Below, one piece after another: positions 11,300 through 22,289 of a DNA stretch of 64,000 bases. Position 1 is the stretch's first letter, and each line of letters opens with the position of its first letter. Below the pieces are notes generated by a model, which was not told the DNA's origin, did not search any database, and saw nothing but the letters and a program-made list of their open reading frames with translations. The stretch comes from Periplaneta americana (taxonomy: Eukaryota > Arthropoda > Insecta > Blattodea > Blattidae): positions 1,849,501 to 1,913,500 of the forward strand of contig NW_027185502.1 of the NCBI RefSeq assembly GCF_040183065.1, written 5' to 3'. A program made the position numbers and the translations under genes.

Positions 11300-11740
11300 T
11301 CCCGTAAGTAAACACGCTCCGTCTGAGGTTTCGGACAAACACCAGAACAAAGTAATAGCAACGCAACAGATAGTAATGCAAGCACGTCCATGAAGAAGAA
11401 CGATGTTTCAAATTCACCAGCAGTAACTCCTTTCGAATAAGTTTCACCGATACCCCGAATTGAAAGGAGCACTTCTGGGAGAAACTCCAAGTACAGAGCA
11501 GTTTTGAACGCCACACCATGTCAAAAGAGGGCTACCACTAGGAAAAGTCAACTCTCAGAAGAGGAAACCAGCAGCGAAAATGACAATGACCTGGAAAGTG
11601 AGAGTGATAGTGAGGATCATTACTGAGGACATTACTATGACAAGAACCACGATTGGGTATTGTGCCAGAAATGTAAATGAATCATGTGCTGGCGGAAGAG
11701 GGAAGAAGCTGCTCACTTGTAAAAGTGTCTAGTGTGACAA
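11300..11740 (+). pseudogene. pogo/Tigger-like transposase, C-terminal remnant
   Basis: The plus strand reads SPAVTPFE, a stop, then VSPIPRIERSTSGR, an acidic serine-rich stretch (SENDNDLESESDSEDHY) and DWVLCQKCK. The order of a (S)P.P.I.R linker, an acidic segment and a CxxC motif after tryptophan is that of the C-terminal tail of many Tigger/jerky-type transposases in insects. Several stops and a frame change are present. The catalytic domain is missing, possibly lost when Q1 inserted upstream. The family call rests on this tail only. Confidence 0.45.
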
Positions 11741-12081
11741 TGATGTGTCAAAAAGAGTCATTCTGTATCATTCTGTACTGATAATCTGTTTAATCATATG
11801 TTACTATGCACAGGAATGTGTCAAAGTGTTCTGTCCAACAGATCCCACTGAAGGATCTTTTGGACACTTTTACACTAATACAGATTTTGATTAGACTCCG
11901 GAAAACTGTGTAATTTCTTGTAATAATTTCATTACAAATCTACACACAGATATATGAGAAACCACATCACCAATAGTTTCAGGGTGCATTATTACTACCT
12001 AACTCTAAAATTAATCTTTAGTAGCAAAGTGTCCAACTGACCAGTTCTACCTTATCGCTTATTAGAGTAGAAACACATTTA

Positions 12082-12836
12082 CACCCATTCATAGTCTTCT
12101 GCCCAAGGGCAGGTCCTTCACTACAAACTCAGCATTATTCAAACGTTTCTATTTTCTGCCTTCCTATTTGTCTCCGCATATGATGCATATATCTTAATGT
12201 CGTCTACCATCTCGTATCTTCTTCTGCCCCGAACTTTTATTCTTTCACCATTCCTTCCAGTGGATCCTTCAGTGGGCAGTTTCTTCTCCAATTCCGTTCT
12301 TTCTTCCTCATCAGTTTCAGCATCATTCTTTCTTCACGTACACTTCCAAACACAGCTTCATTTCTTATTCCGTCTGTCCATTTCACATGTTCCATTCTTC
12401 TCCATATCCACATTTCAAATGCTTCTATTCGCTTCTCTTCACTGACGTAATGTCCATGTTCCACACTCCACACAAAGCACTTAACCAGTCTCTTCTTTCG
12501 TCATTTTTCCATAGATCCGCAGAAGATGCTCCTTTTCCTATTAAAAGCTTCCTTTGTCATTACAATCCTCGTTTGACTGCCTGCAGCAGCTCATATTTTT
12601 ACCCAAGTATTCAAGGCTGGCCGCTTATTCCACGGCCTCATTCTTTATTTTTCTTCCGATAACCTTGGTCTTCGTCTTGTTCGCATTTATCTTCATCCCA
12701 TACTGCTCACAGTTGTCATATAGTAACAATAGCATAATCCTCAGTGCCACCTCCTCTATTTCTCCAAAGGAAATAGAAAATTGGATTTGGCTCCTTTCTG
12801 ACTGAACCACTAAATTTGACCATCGCGATCTTGGCA
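12082..12836 (-). mobile_element. LINE-A copy (minus strand)
   Basis: The reverse strand carries YGMKINANKTKT (near 12680-12710), FEMWIWRRMEHVKWTD (near 12390-12430) and the 3' hairpin CTGCCCTTGGGCAG (12100-12113), in the same order as the copy at 842-1797. Frames are broken and the reverse transcriptase active site is truncated away. An (AT)n tract starts about 12 bp beyond its 5' end. It directly abuts the right end of the pogo-like element. Confidence 0.85.
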
Positions 12837-12843
12837 AAAAAAA

Positions 12844-12848
<5 letters not shown>

Positions 12849-12910
<62 letters not shown>
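12849..12910. repeat. (AT)n microsatellite
   Basis: About 31 AT units. Confidence 0.95.
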
Positions 12911-12911
<1 letters not shown>

Positions 12912-14317
12912 CATAAAATATAATAAATGCTATTCCAGTTCACGGCTTCCAAAAAGTTTATTGTGAAGCGTTTCATAATCATTTTACATGATTACGTGGA
13001 CTTTCATTGTTACTTTTGTTTGGTTTGATTCTCTTTTACTTGTGTATCCTGATTTTCATTGCTCTCTGTATCAACATATGAGATGTGTATTTAGAAGAGG
13101 TAGTGTAACAACACAAAATTTGTATTCTGGACGAGAAACGACCAGTAGACAGATTTTACTCAGTGACCTCTCATTCATGGACTGGGTTATTGAATGCGCA
13201 GTACATTTAGAAGCACTTTCAACAACTGAAATGGAAATGCAGAGAACTTTAAATTTCACATATTCATTTCGAATCAAAGATTTTCGGCATGTGAAACAAC
13301 CCCGTCCCTGATGGAGGGACCCATGCAAAATTTACCCCCCATGTTCGAATACATGCAATTTCGACGTTGAATAGCATATGCATTTGAGAGCGTTGTTAAA
13401 TAAACCATCTTCATCACTACACAGTTGAAATCTAATACTGAGTCATATTTCTCCGTATTTATTTATTCTTCTTCACAGTTGCTTCAAAACTCTCACATAC
13501 TACTCCCCAGTAACAGCTCAGCAGGAAGAGGCCTACGTGATAAATGATGTCTGAACTGTGTAATAACAAATTTGACATTTTCATAATATTCCATCGCAGA
13601 AAACGCTCTCTTTTCATATTCAGTAAAGTTCCCCGATTTCCATTAGGTGCACCAAGAAGCACTGTTTCTGGTGAAATTAACTGGCACGTTTCGATCTGCG
13701 GTCATCATTTACACCAAGAGTTTTTTCCTTGACAAGCTTGAAATTGGGCAGACTTCTGTATGCGACCCTCACTACCGAACTGGTAGGGCACTTAATCCCC
13801 TTCGAAAAATACAAATCCCCGTAAAATCGAAAACAATGGTAATTTTATTCAAAATCAGTGAAAACGACCCAAAGAACGACCAAAATAGAAAATATAGTGC
13901 AAAAATGACACAAAATGTTACATGTTGCCCGTTGTAGCCTACTTTACTGACATTTTCAAACACTTTGAATAGTAAGAATTTGCAAGGCCAAGATGCTGGC
14001 TTAATAAAGCCAAGGATAAAGTGAAAGGATTTGTTAAAAAAACTTTTATAGTCTACATCACTTAAAGAAGGAACTTGATGCATTACTGTGAATTAATTGA
14101 AATGTTTAGCTACGTATGATACGGAAAGTACTGAGTTTGTTTTTGCGAACAATCAATTAAATTGGCAAAATTCTGAACAGCTTTGTAAGTACTTTCCGCA
14201 ACACACTGAAAATACAGCAGTCACAGATGGATATTAAATCCATTATTATGCAGTTGCGTTCAACTGGATGAAATTAAAAAAATAATAATTATTTAAATAT
14301 GTACGTGTAATATAAAT
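12911..14317. other. unassigned sequence
   Basis: Several open frames of 60-107 residues occur (the longest at 12988-13311), but none shows a recognisable domain and they overlap on both strands. I see no terminal repeats or RNA genes. Confidence 0.35.
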
Positions 14318-15146
14318 TACTTACTTACGGCTTTTATGGAACTTGTAGGTTCATTGCCGCTCTCACATAAGGCCGCCATCGATTGCTATCTTGAGCAAGA
14401 TTATCTAACATCATATCCCACATGTCTCAAATCCATTTTAATATTATTTTCCCACCTACGTCTCGGTCTCCCTAAAGGTCTTATTCCCTCCGGCCTCCCA
14501 ACTAACACTATATGCATTTCTGGATTCACCCATACGTGCTACAAGTCCTGCTCACTTCAAACGTTTGGATATAATGTTCCTAATTCTGTCAGGTGAAGAA
14601 TAAAATGCATGCAGTTCTGCGTTGTGTAACTTTCTCCATTCTCCTGTAACTTCATCCCTTTTACTCCCAACTATTCCCCTAAGCACCTTATTCTCAAGCA
14701 CCCTTAACCTCGTTCCTTTGTCGAAGTGAGAGTCCACGTTTTAACAACCATACACAACTAGTAATGTAATGGTTTAATAAATTCTAAATTTCAGCTTGTT
14801 TGAGGCAGAGTGGACGATAAAAGCTTCTCCACCGAGTAATAACATGGATTTTCCATATTTATTGAGCATTTAATTTTCCCCCCGAGTATCATTTATATTT
14901 GTTATTTTGTTCCAAGGAATTTGAATTTTTCCAGCTCTTCAAAGGATAAATTTCCAGTTTTCATATTTCCATTTCGTAAAATGTTCTGGTCACGAGACAT
15001 AATCATATACTTTGTCTTTTCGGGATTTAGGCCAACTTCCAAACATACCTCCTTGCTTGCTTCAAGGAAAATTCCCATGTTTTCCATAATATTTTGTGGT
15101 TTTTCTCGTAACATAATCAAGTCATCCACATAAACAAGGAGCGGAT
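14318..15146 (-). mobile_element. LINE-B copy with reverse transcriptase YVDD box
   Basis: A minus-strand 3' half of a second LINE family. At the 5' side LVYVDDLIMLRE contains the YxDD catalytic box (about 15112-15132). It is followed by LEVGLNPEKTKYMIMSR and SFEELEKFKFLGT, the standard order after the active site. The C-terminal part (14552-14737) carries RLRVLENKVLRGIVGSKRD and HAFYSSPDRIRNI. The 3' end has the same RNA-level sequence as 21150-21205 and a TAAG tail (CTTACTTAC on the plus strand). Frameshifts separate the parts. It is 5'-truncated just upstream of the YVDD box. Confidence 0.85.
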
Positions 15147-15600
15147 GTAGCCATTCAATTACTAACCGTCTCTACAATTTTTTATTTAAGCAAAATAAAC
15201 TTCTCGTCTATGATTTCCATCAAAACAAAAAAAAACAGAACTCTCATGCAACTTGAAAGTGATATCACTGTATTGTATCGAGAACAGAGTCCACATTTGA
15301 GAGCTACTTTCTGAAAAACAGGCATGTATGTTGCAATAGTATTATTTTCTACTTTAGTGTATAACTCTAAGTGAAACTTCCTTTTTATTTTGTTGTATAT
15401 TGTTTATGTTTCTAAAAACACAGTACAGTAAGTATATGTTAGTAAGGCTCTTCTTCTTTAGTTTTATTTTGTAAATCATTTCGCGACCAACCCCCCAAAA
15501 TCTCTTTACACGACCTCCAGTTTAGCTTGATGCGTCAGTTCGTAGCATTTTTGTTATCACAACACTGCATTGTTAGGAGATTGTTTATCGTTTTTCCATT
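15147..15600. other. unassigned AT-rich sequence
   Basis: Nothing recognisable. The last part may hold the 5' end of the mariner remnant that follows. Confidence 0.35.
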
Positions 15601-15639
15601 TGTTATTTGTAGTGCTGAGTTTGTAGATATGCCTTAAAT

Positions 15640-16280
15640 TTCGCAGATTTGAAGATAGTTTGTGCTACTTGCGTGTTAAAAAAGATGGACTGTCAAGTAA
15701 AAGGAAAAAAGAACATTTCTGACATATTCTTCAGTAGAGGAGCAAAGGCAGCGGAGACGGCTCGAAACATTTTGCCGTGTACGACAGAATACCATCGGAG
15801 TGAGCACTGCAAGGAAATAGTTCTGTCATTTCACCGCAAAACACTCTCCACAAAAGTTAGTGTCCATCCACAGAAGATGATGGTATGCGTCCGGTGGGAT
15901 AAAACACTCTTCGTGCACTACGACCTGCTTCCTAGCAATATAACAACTCTGATGCCTTGCGGCCGCAGTTGACTGCACAAGAACTGGAAGAATGCATAGA
16001 CAAGATAATACACGCCCGCACTCCGCTAACGTGACGAAAGCAGCTAACCAGGAGCTCGGTTGGGTGATGATTCCACAACCCCCATATTCTCCCGATCTTG
16101 CGCCCTCAGATATCCACCTTTTCCGTTCTCTACCCAACAATCTTCAAGGGAACTCCTTTGATAACTATGATACTTTTCACTAATTTGGCTGGACAACTTC
16201 TTTAACTCTAAATCATCAAATTTTCTCAGAGACGTAATCAAAAAACTATTCCAGTCTTGAGAGGAAGTCATAGGTAATAT
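15640..16280 (+). pseudogene. mariner transposase pseudogene
   Basis: Pieces of a mariner (DD34D) transposase are spread over three frames. HPQKMMVCVRWDKT (around 15865-15905) is the region of the first catalytic Asp, followed by LFVHYDLLPSNIT. RQDNTRPHSANVTKA (about 15995-16040) holds the second Asp, and PPYSPDLAPSDIHLFRSLP (about 16078-16135) the third. The spacing fits the family. At least three frameshifts and several stops make it dead. The N-terminal DNA-binding region is barely legible (VKKDGLSSKRKK). The active protein would cut and paste mariner elements at TA. Its ends are not clear. Confidence 0.85.
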
Positions 16281-16578
16281 AGGAGAATCTATTACTGATT
16301 AATTTTTGTCCTCTATACATCTGAAATAAAAACTTCTGTCACAGTGAAAGAACACTACCAACTTTTGCATCAACCCTATATTATGCACATGTAACTTCCT
16401 GGTAGCTCATTCTCTCATTTTAATTTGGTGTCAAAAACAATACGGTTTGTTTAGTAAAAAGTATAAAACATTGCTTTTTACTAAGAGAAATCTTAGGCTT
16501 CATGGCAACACTTAAAAAATTTAACACATTGCTCAGAAAATTACCTCTGACTGAGATTCTGGCTGATATGTGCAGATA

Positions 16579-18170
16579 CAGTGGCTCCCTTTAATATTCG
16601 GTTTGACTGGCATGTAAGATTAAAATAAATACACTAATTATTTTCAAAAAATTAATGAAAATAAAAATGTGCACTATAATAAACTTAAAACTATGCTCTC
16701 CGTTAAATTACATAGAATTACAACAAAATGAAAAAATCTTCTCTGTTAGATAAATAAAAAATTATAAACATTAATACATTATTTGTGATAGAAGATAGTG
16801 CCTCATTAATATTCGGTTTGTTCAGTTCATATATTGTTGAATACCCCTGTTGCCTCAGAACAGTCCTCCAACGCCTTGGCATGCTCTCATGCTCCTGGAT
16901 AACTTCGTAGTAAATTGGGGACTAATTTTCCTCCATTCTTCCGTTAATCTCCGTTTAAGTTCCGTCTTGGAAGTGATAGGAGTTTGTCTGATCTTGCGAT
17001 TAAGTTCCTCTCACAAATTCTCAATCGGATTTAAATTCGGTGATTTGTATTGGGGTTCGGACAATTGTATAGAAGACATAAACGCACTTTCTCAGCTGTG
17101 TGTTTAGGATCATTGTCCTGATAGCAGGCCTACTTGAAACTGTCTTTAATCCATAGACTCTCTGCACTTCGTTTTAAATTATTTCTCATAATGTCCAAAT
17201 ACACATGCTGATCCATCCTTTTTCTCTGAAAACAAGTTCACTGAATCCACCTGCATCCATACATTTCCATACCATGATGTTGTCCCCACCGTGTTTCACT
17301 GTTGGCAACAGATTCTTTTTCTTTTTTTTTTTTTTTTCGAGATGTTCATTTTCTTTACGCCACACATACTGTTGTCCATTCGACCCGAAGACGTTAAATT
17401 TGTTTTTATCACATCGTCCCCCAGTTTTCCTCTTTATGAACTGAAGCGCCTCCTTTTATTTATTTCATTTATGTCAGGTTTTCTCCTACATACTGTGCCA
17501 TTAAACCCCTTTTTTCCTTAAAACTCTTCTAGTTGTTTCGCCACCTATCTGCTTCACGAACACATGCTGCAAGTTTCGTTGCACTTAGTCGAGGATTTTC
17601 TTTTATTTTCTTCAGGATGCAGCGTTCTTCACGTTCAGTTAATTTTTTTGGCTACCTTTCTTTTGGTATGGACTCAATTTCGCTTTCGTTTCTCTATCTT
17701 CTCACTATATCCCCAACTGTACTCTTACTCACATTAATATTTGGCTATTTTTGAGTATTTTAGCCCCTCTTCGTCATGACAGATCACAAAAGTTGTGTTG
17801 TTTCCTTTGCGACCCATTTGACGACCTGAAGAGTAACCCAACCTCGCCTGGGCTGTGCACAACGTGTGGACAGAATGGTTGCGCGTTCGCTACTGAGCCC
17901 TACAATGATGTCAGCAGAAAACGTGCATTAGATTGAAAGCAAATAAATCAAAACCGAATATTAAAGACAGTGAACTTTGATGTTACTTACCGATTATTTG
18001 TTATTACATTGTAAATATTAAACTTTCGATGTAAATTCTTTAACGTTATGTACAAAGTGTTTAAATTATGTATCTGCAACGAAATGCAGGTTCGCTTGGA
18101 CACAGAATAAAACAACAATGGCAAAATACTGTAAAATCAACCACGAACCGAATATTTATGGGAGTCACTG
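16579..18170 (-). mobile_element. Tc1-like transposon with inner and outer repeats
   Basis: A 1592-bp element flanked by TA (16577-16578, 18171-18172). The left end is CAGTGGCTCCC followed by TTTAATATTCGGTTTG; the right end, reverse-complemented, is CAGTGACTCCC followed by ATAAATATTCGGTTCG. A second copy of the terminal motif lies inside each end: near 16799-16823 on the left and near 17948-17972 on the right. Such an inverted-repeat/direct-repeat layout is known from Tc1 elements such as Sleeping Beauty, where both repeats bind transposase. Length and layout are those of a full Tc1 element; the gene inside is decayed. Confidence 0.85.
16830..17940 (-). pseudogene. Tc1-like transposase pseudogene
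   Basis: On the minus strand the C-terminal part reads SPNLNPIENL, a stop where the family has Trp, then EELNRKIRQTPITSKTELKR, and ends near GVGGLF with GNRGIQQYMN following. The NPIEN segment contains the catalytic Glu of the DDE triad. Further upstream, N-terminal pieces such as KKGFNGTVCRRKP are legible in other frames. Stops and frameshifts are frequent and a poly-T tract near 17325-17338 disrupts the centre. The gene fills the space between the two inner repeats, as in Tc1 elements. Confidence 0.8.
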
Positions 18171-18172
18171 TA

Positions 18173-18835
18173 TATACAGCCTATAGGCAACAATTTCACA
18201 CGACTGTCCACAAGTAGCATATACAAGGGCTCTTGTTTACTGCACATGCGCAGTGCGTTGTAAGCGAATCATACAATATGAGAGCTCCAAATTTTATTTC
18301 CGTTTCTCTTACATCTATTATCAGGCAATACATACATCCCACTTCACCAAGTGTGTTAGAGGAAGAGCAATTTGTACGCCTACAGATCTGAAATCTCATT
18401 AGTGTAATGTGTCAGTGATGTATGCAATGGAGGGGAAAGGAACTCGCCACTCTACCCCATTATATCCTGGCTTAGTTGCCTCATGAGTGGTGCCTAGTGA
18501 CGGAAGTTCACTGCATCGCGTATTATACAAGTCGTGTTGTTCACACCAACTCAGCTTTCCACAGGCACGGCTGAGCTTGAGCAAGCCTTGCTGTGTGGCT
18601 GGAGCTGCTTGCTTCACTCGCCTGAACACACATCGTCGCCTTGGAGTGTAAACCTGCTAAACCCATTTTTGTCTAAAATTAGATTTTATTACTATTCGAA
18701 AGGAAACGAGATGATGAATTGCGTAGGAATGCACAATTCAACTCGTAAGTGTAGGCCTACATGAACATGTGTTGAGTAAAACAGACAAATCCATTTCATT
18801 CAAAGATCGCTGCTAACTATTTCTTTTAGTCAATT
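18173..18835. other. unassigned sequence
   Basis: Open frames of 60-76 residues overlap on both strands without a domain. GC is somewhat higher around 18440-18640. No gene is supported. Confidence 0.35.
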
Positions 18836-18837
18836 GA

Positions 18838-19092
18838 ACACACATATACGAAGAATGGAATGGGCTGGACATGTGATCAGAATGGATGGTGGCAGAACGA
18901 TTGAAAAGATTTTTGATGGAAATCCAGGAGATCCAGAGGAAGGCCGAGGTTAAGGTGGTTGGACTGTCTGGAGGAGGACCTGCGAAGGATGGGAGTTAGA
19001 AGATGGAGGAAGAAGGCAAAAATATAGAGGAATGGCTGTCATCGTTAAGGAGGCGCTAGCTCAGCTTCAAGAGCTGCATGCCAAGAAGTATA
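18838..19092 (+). mobile_element. LINE-C 3'-end fragment
   Basis: The plus strand reads IRRMEWAGHVIRMDGGRTIE and, after a frameshift, [19 protein letters not shown]. The WxGHVxRM and RWLDxxExDLxxMGVxxWR motifs mark the C-terminus of many arthropod LINE polyproteins. It differs from LINE-A and LINE-B. Only about 85 residues remain and no active site is present. Confidence 0.75.
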
Positions 19093-19526
19093 TCTGTGTT
19101 CATTCGTAAACTTATTTCTATTGTCATTCAAATAAGAATACATTCTTCCAACATCACGCCGTGTCACTGGTATAAATTTGAAATAGTTTTATTTATTATA
19201 ATGTTGCGCCTGTTCATCATTTAGATTGTGTTGCGATTCACAGCGTTTCGAATATGGAGGATCTTTTAAAAGAACATTCTTCAGTTTTAGTTGAACACTT
19301 ATTGTTCCGAAAAGCTGATCGCATAGAATTTAAAGTTATTTCATAACACAGGAGTAAACATTTTACACGCATGGTTGTTGTTGAAGTCCACAACTTTCTA
19401 AACGTATATTTCTAAATGAAGTGTTTATAATGTGGATTCTCAAGCTTATGGAACGCAATATTCGCACATATCAGCATCAGACAAGTCATAATAAAAAGTG
19501 AACTGATCCGAAATCAAATCGCTAAA
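19093..19526. other. unassigned sequence
   Basis: AT-rich; may belong to the hAT remnant whose BED-type exon lies at 19527-19727, but no terminus was found. Confidence 0.3.
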
Positions 19527-19727
19527 CTACGGCAGTTGTTCGATTTGTCTTTTAGAGTCGCAATGTTTTCGTAAATCATGACGCTTATTAACTTTTATGT
19601 CCAACTTACACACTTTACACAATAATATATTTTCGTCCTTGACTAGAAAATAGTCATCTTCGAAGTCTTTTACAAGCTCAGGCAAAGTTCCAGATATTAA
19701 TACATCTTCACAGTACCTTTGCTCCAT
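19527..19727 (-). pseudogene. BED-type zinc-finger exon of a hAT remnant
   Basis: On the minus strand, from a likely ATG at 19727 (MEQRYCEDVL), about 66 residues end at 19527. LLCKVCKLDIKV followed by RHDLRKHCDSKRQIEQL gives a C-x2-C ... H pattern like the BED finger that opens hAT transposases and proteins derived from them. An upstream in-frame Met (19796) precedes a stretch encoded by a poly-A run and is less likely. No catalytic domain is found nearby, so this is an isolated N-terminal remnant. A domesticated gene cannot be excluded. Confidence 0.5.
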
Positions 19728-19799
19728 CACGATTGAACTCCAGATGAAAGGTTTACTTTTTAAAAAAAAAATAGACGTGCTGTGTCGAAACAACAATTA

Positions 19800-20490
19800 T
19801 AATGCAGCAAACGCGCATCCATGAACAGAGCTCCTCACGCGACGTCCTTCATTTGCTTAGGAACCTGAAAGTGCATCGGTGAAATAAACAACTGACGTCA
19901 TCCTACAAGCAGTGTTCCTTAAAGTTAGATGCGCATTTAGACAGTGTTTTCATGTCTAAACTTCGCTCCCTAGTGATGCCTTATTGGCGTCACTTATGAG
20001 GTTCACGTGAAGTTCAGGCCTGGCATCGAATAGTTGACTAGACAACAAACAACTGGGAAAATAACAATTATCATTATTTATTCGCTGGACTGTATATTTG
20101 CCCCTTTAATACTGAACTGAATGCCGACGGTGAAGTCTGGAATATCTAGTAGGTACTGGAGCAATGCTCAACAATAATACTCGTAATTATTACTAGGCCC
20201 TACATGTATCTTAGTAAAAATATTCTATGATCTGTCTTCAATATACATCCAATAAATATCATGTTTCTGAAAAGTATGTGCAAAATAAATTAATATAATA
20301 CAGTATAAATTCGCGAGGAAGTTTAGGTTTTGCTACAGTGTAGAAAAATGAGCGTTATCATAGCTTAATTAGAAAAATGAATATTTAATGAACTAACGTT
20401 TACACTGTGAATATAACTTCATGTGGTTTTCTTCCTTAAAGATATTCTGAAGTCACATTAATGTAGAGTTGTTCACTGTCAGACTACATG
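19800..20490. other. unassigned sequence
   Basis: No recognisable gene. The start may contain the 5' end of the hAT remnant above. Confidence 0.3.
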
Positions 20491-20497
20491 CATCAGG

Positions 20498-20612
20498 TTC
20501 TACGGTCATGCGGAGAGCAAGAGGAAGGCAGAAAATAGGAAAGACTGGTGAATGCTGGGTTTGGAGTGAAACACCTGTCCTTGGGCAGAGAACTATGAAT
20601 GAATAATTATCT
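20498..20612 (+). mobile_element. LINE-A 3'-end fragment
   Basis: About 115 bp matching the last part of LINE-A: RKAENRKDW coding sequence, the 3' hairpin (here CTGTCCTTGGGCAG) and ATGAATGAAT tail. Strong 5' truncation. The LINE-B copy begins within about 10 bp. Confidence 0.85.
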
Positions 20613-20617
20613 AGTGA

Positions 20618-21205
20618 TGTTCGTTGTTCATCTCGGGAGGAAATTAAACGCAGAATAAATATGGGAAATGCGTGTTATTATTCCGTTGAGAAGCTTTTGT
20701 CATCTAGTCTTCTGTCAAAAAATCTGAAAGTTAGAATTTATAAAACAGTTATATTACCGGTTGTTCTGTATGGTTGTGAAACTTGGACTCTCACTTTGAG
20801 AGAGGAACAGAGATTAAGGGTGTTTGAGAATAAGGTTCTTAGGAAAATATTTGGAGCTAAGAGGGATGAAGTTACAGGAGAATGAAGAAAGTTACACAAC
20901 GCAGAGCTGCACGCATTGAATTCTTCACCTGACATAATTAGGAACATTAAATCCAGACGTTTGAGATGGGCAGGACATGTAGCACGTATGGGCGATTCCA
21001 GAAATGCATATAAAGTGTTAGCTGGGAGGCCGGAGGGAAAAAGACCTTTGGGGAGGCCGAGACGTAGGTGGGAAGATAATATTAAAATGGGTTTGAGGGA
21101 GGTGGGATATGATGGTAGAGTCTGGATTAATCTTGCTCAGGATAGGGACCAATGGCGGGCTTATGTGAGGGCGGCAATGAACCTCCGGGTTCCTTAAAAG
21201 TAAGT
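20618..21205 (+). mobile_element. LINE-B copy, C-terminal part
   Basis: Two frames give the C-terminus of the LINE-B polyprotein. The first, 20661-20885, reads VILPVVLYGCETWTLTLREE and RVFENKVLRKIFGAKRDEV, then meets a TGA. The second, 20916-21197, reads RRLRWAGHVARMGDSR, GKRPLGRPRRRWEDNIK and RAYVRAAMNLRVP. Only one stop separates them, so this copy is younger than the one at 14.3 kb. The reverse transcriptase active site is truncated away. The tail is AAGTAAGTAAAT. Family members use an RNA intermediate and a self-encoded reverse transcriptase; this fragment is inactive. Confidence 0.9.
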
Positions 21206-21480
21206 AAATATGTTCGTTGTTCATAGTCTCCTCCAATTGGCACCGGTCATCGCCATAAGATTAACTTATGTGAATTTTTTTCCCCGTAATGTAATGCAGT
21301 GTCGCAATATCAATGCTGTGTTACAGAACTATAAAATCTGTTGGCTGAACACAAGTTTAAGCCTAATCAATTCAAGTATTAGATTTAAATCGAGGATGTA
21401 TTAATGTCTATGTTTTTAAGAAATATTTTCAACAAACTAATACTTTAGTTAACATTTTCCTAAATAAAGAGCTTAGGCCA

Positions 21481-21560
21481 GTGGTCGCCAACTCGATGCG
21501 CTGTGACGTCATCTCAGCCCGCTGCGCTCGTGTTTCACTGCCGCGGGCACAGCGGAGGCT
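21481..21560 (+). other. possible hAT left terminus
   Basis: CAGTGGTCGCCAACTC resembles Charlie-type termini, and the following ACGTCA and CAGCCCGC phrases are shared with 5551. No partner terminus was found. Confidence 0.35.
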
Positions 21561-21604
21561 TGCGATGTTGGTTCCTTTCTCGTGATAACAATTGTTTCTC
21601 ATAC

Positions 21605-22020
21605 TGATCAAATTAAACTTAAAGAAATGTGAAGCCTAATACTAGTATTTACATGTATGAAAGCAATTGGTTGATAATTTAGGGATGAAATGAAAGCTGA
21701 ATACTGTACTGCATTTTAGATTTCTGCTCTTGATTCTGTCAATGCAGAGGAAAACAGCTATATTCTCTGTCTTGTTGCACTTCTTTTCACGGTACGATTT
21801 ACGAACGAGTTAAGAGCATTGTAAGGATGGTGGTTGACAAGGTCATGAAGCAATGTAGGGGTGGTAAGGACAAGGTCATGCACAGAACTAAAGAAGCACA
21901 AATGTAATAACTGAGAATACGACTTGCATAAATGTTGCCCAGGATATTAAAATTATTACAACTCGAACTGTGAAACGCGCACTCAAGTTAATCCAGACAG
22001 AACACAGATACAACTAGAGA
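21605..22020. other. unassigned sequence
   Basis: No gene. A short near-duplication (CAAGGTCATG with GTAGGGGTGGTAAGGA between) occurs at 21839-21885. Confidence 0.3.
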
Positions 22021-22021
22021 T

Positions 22022-22260
22022 TGTGTGCACTCGTTGTGGGTCCTGGCGTTTCGTCAGCCCACGCGAGTTGTGTGGATATAAAGGGAAAAGTTGAGACGGT
22101 GTCGGGTGGAGTTCCCGGGTAGCTCAGTGGTAGAGCGCTGGTACGTTCAACCAGAGGTCCCGGGTTCGATACCCGGCCCCGGAACAATTTTTCCCTTGAA
22201 ATTATTCAAATCTGCTTTACAGGGAGCTTCACCTGAAAGACTAGATTTGCAGATAAAACT
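22022..22260 (+). mobile_element. tRNA-like repeat, copy 1
   Basis: This copy shares sequence with 61742-62310 on both sides of a tRNA-like core. Upstream it has GTGTGCACTC and TGTGGATATA, downstream GGAACAATTTTTCCCTTGAAATTATTC and then ACAGGGAG...CCTGAAAG. The core is therefore in the middle of the repeat, not at its head as in ordinary SINEs. The repeat may be a SINE with an unusual leader or a dispersed unit of a former tandem array. Confidence 0.75.
22113..22183 (+). tRNA. tRNA-like cloverleaf, anticodon position GTT
   Basis: Seventy-one bases fold into a full cloverleaf. The 7-bp acceptor stem has one C:C mismatch, the D arm GCTCAGTGGTAGAGC pairs fully, the anticodon stem CTGGT/ACCAG is perfect, and the T arm CCGGG/CCCGG is perfect with loop TTCGATA. 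The anticodon position reads GTT (Asn), but base 33 is C instead of the nearly universal T. It lies inside a repeat found three times in this window, so I read it as a tRNA-derived repeat core with a polymerase III promoter rather than a functional tRNA gene. Confidence 0.55.
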
Positions 22261-22289
22261 TATTGTAGAGAAACCGTTTGAAATTTAAC

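Larger units (their letters stand above)
9836..12052 (+). mobile_element. pogo-like DNA transposon remnant
   Basis: The two ends carry similar inverted sequences. The left reads GGGTAACTTAGGGTC and then TTGTTGGACACTT; the right, on the reverse strand, reads AAGGTAGAACTGGTCAG and TTGGACACTT. Both are next to TA. Inside are the Q1 insertion (9984-11024) and a pogo/Tigger-like transposase tail. The TCTTTTGGACA phrase recurs at 9855 and 11870 as a subterminal motif. End positions are approximate. Confidence 0.5.

Noticed and set aside
22113..22183. Functional tRNA-Asn gene
   Set aside because: The fold is nearly perfect, but base 33 is C, an acceptor mismatch is present, and the sequence is embedded in a dispersed repeat whose other copies have decayed cores.
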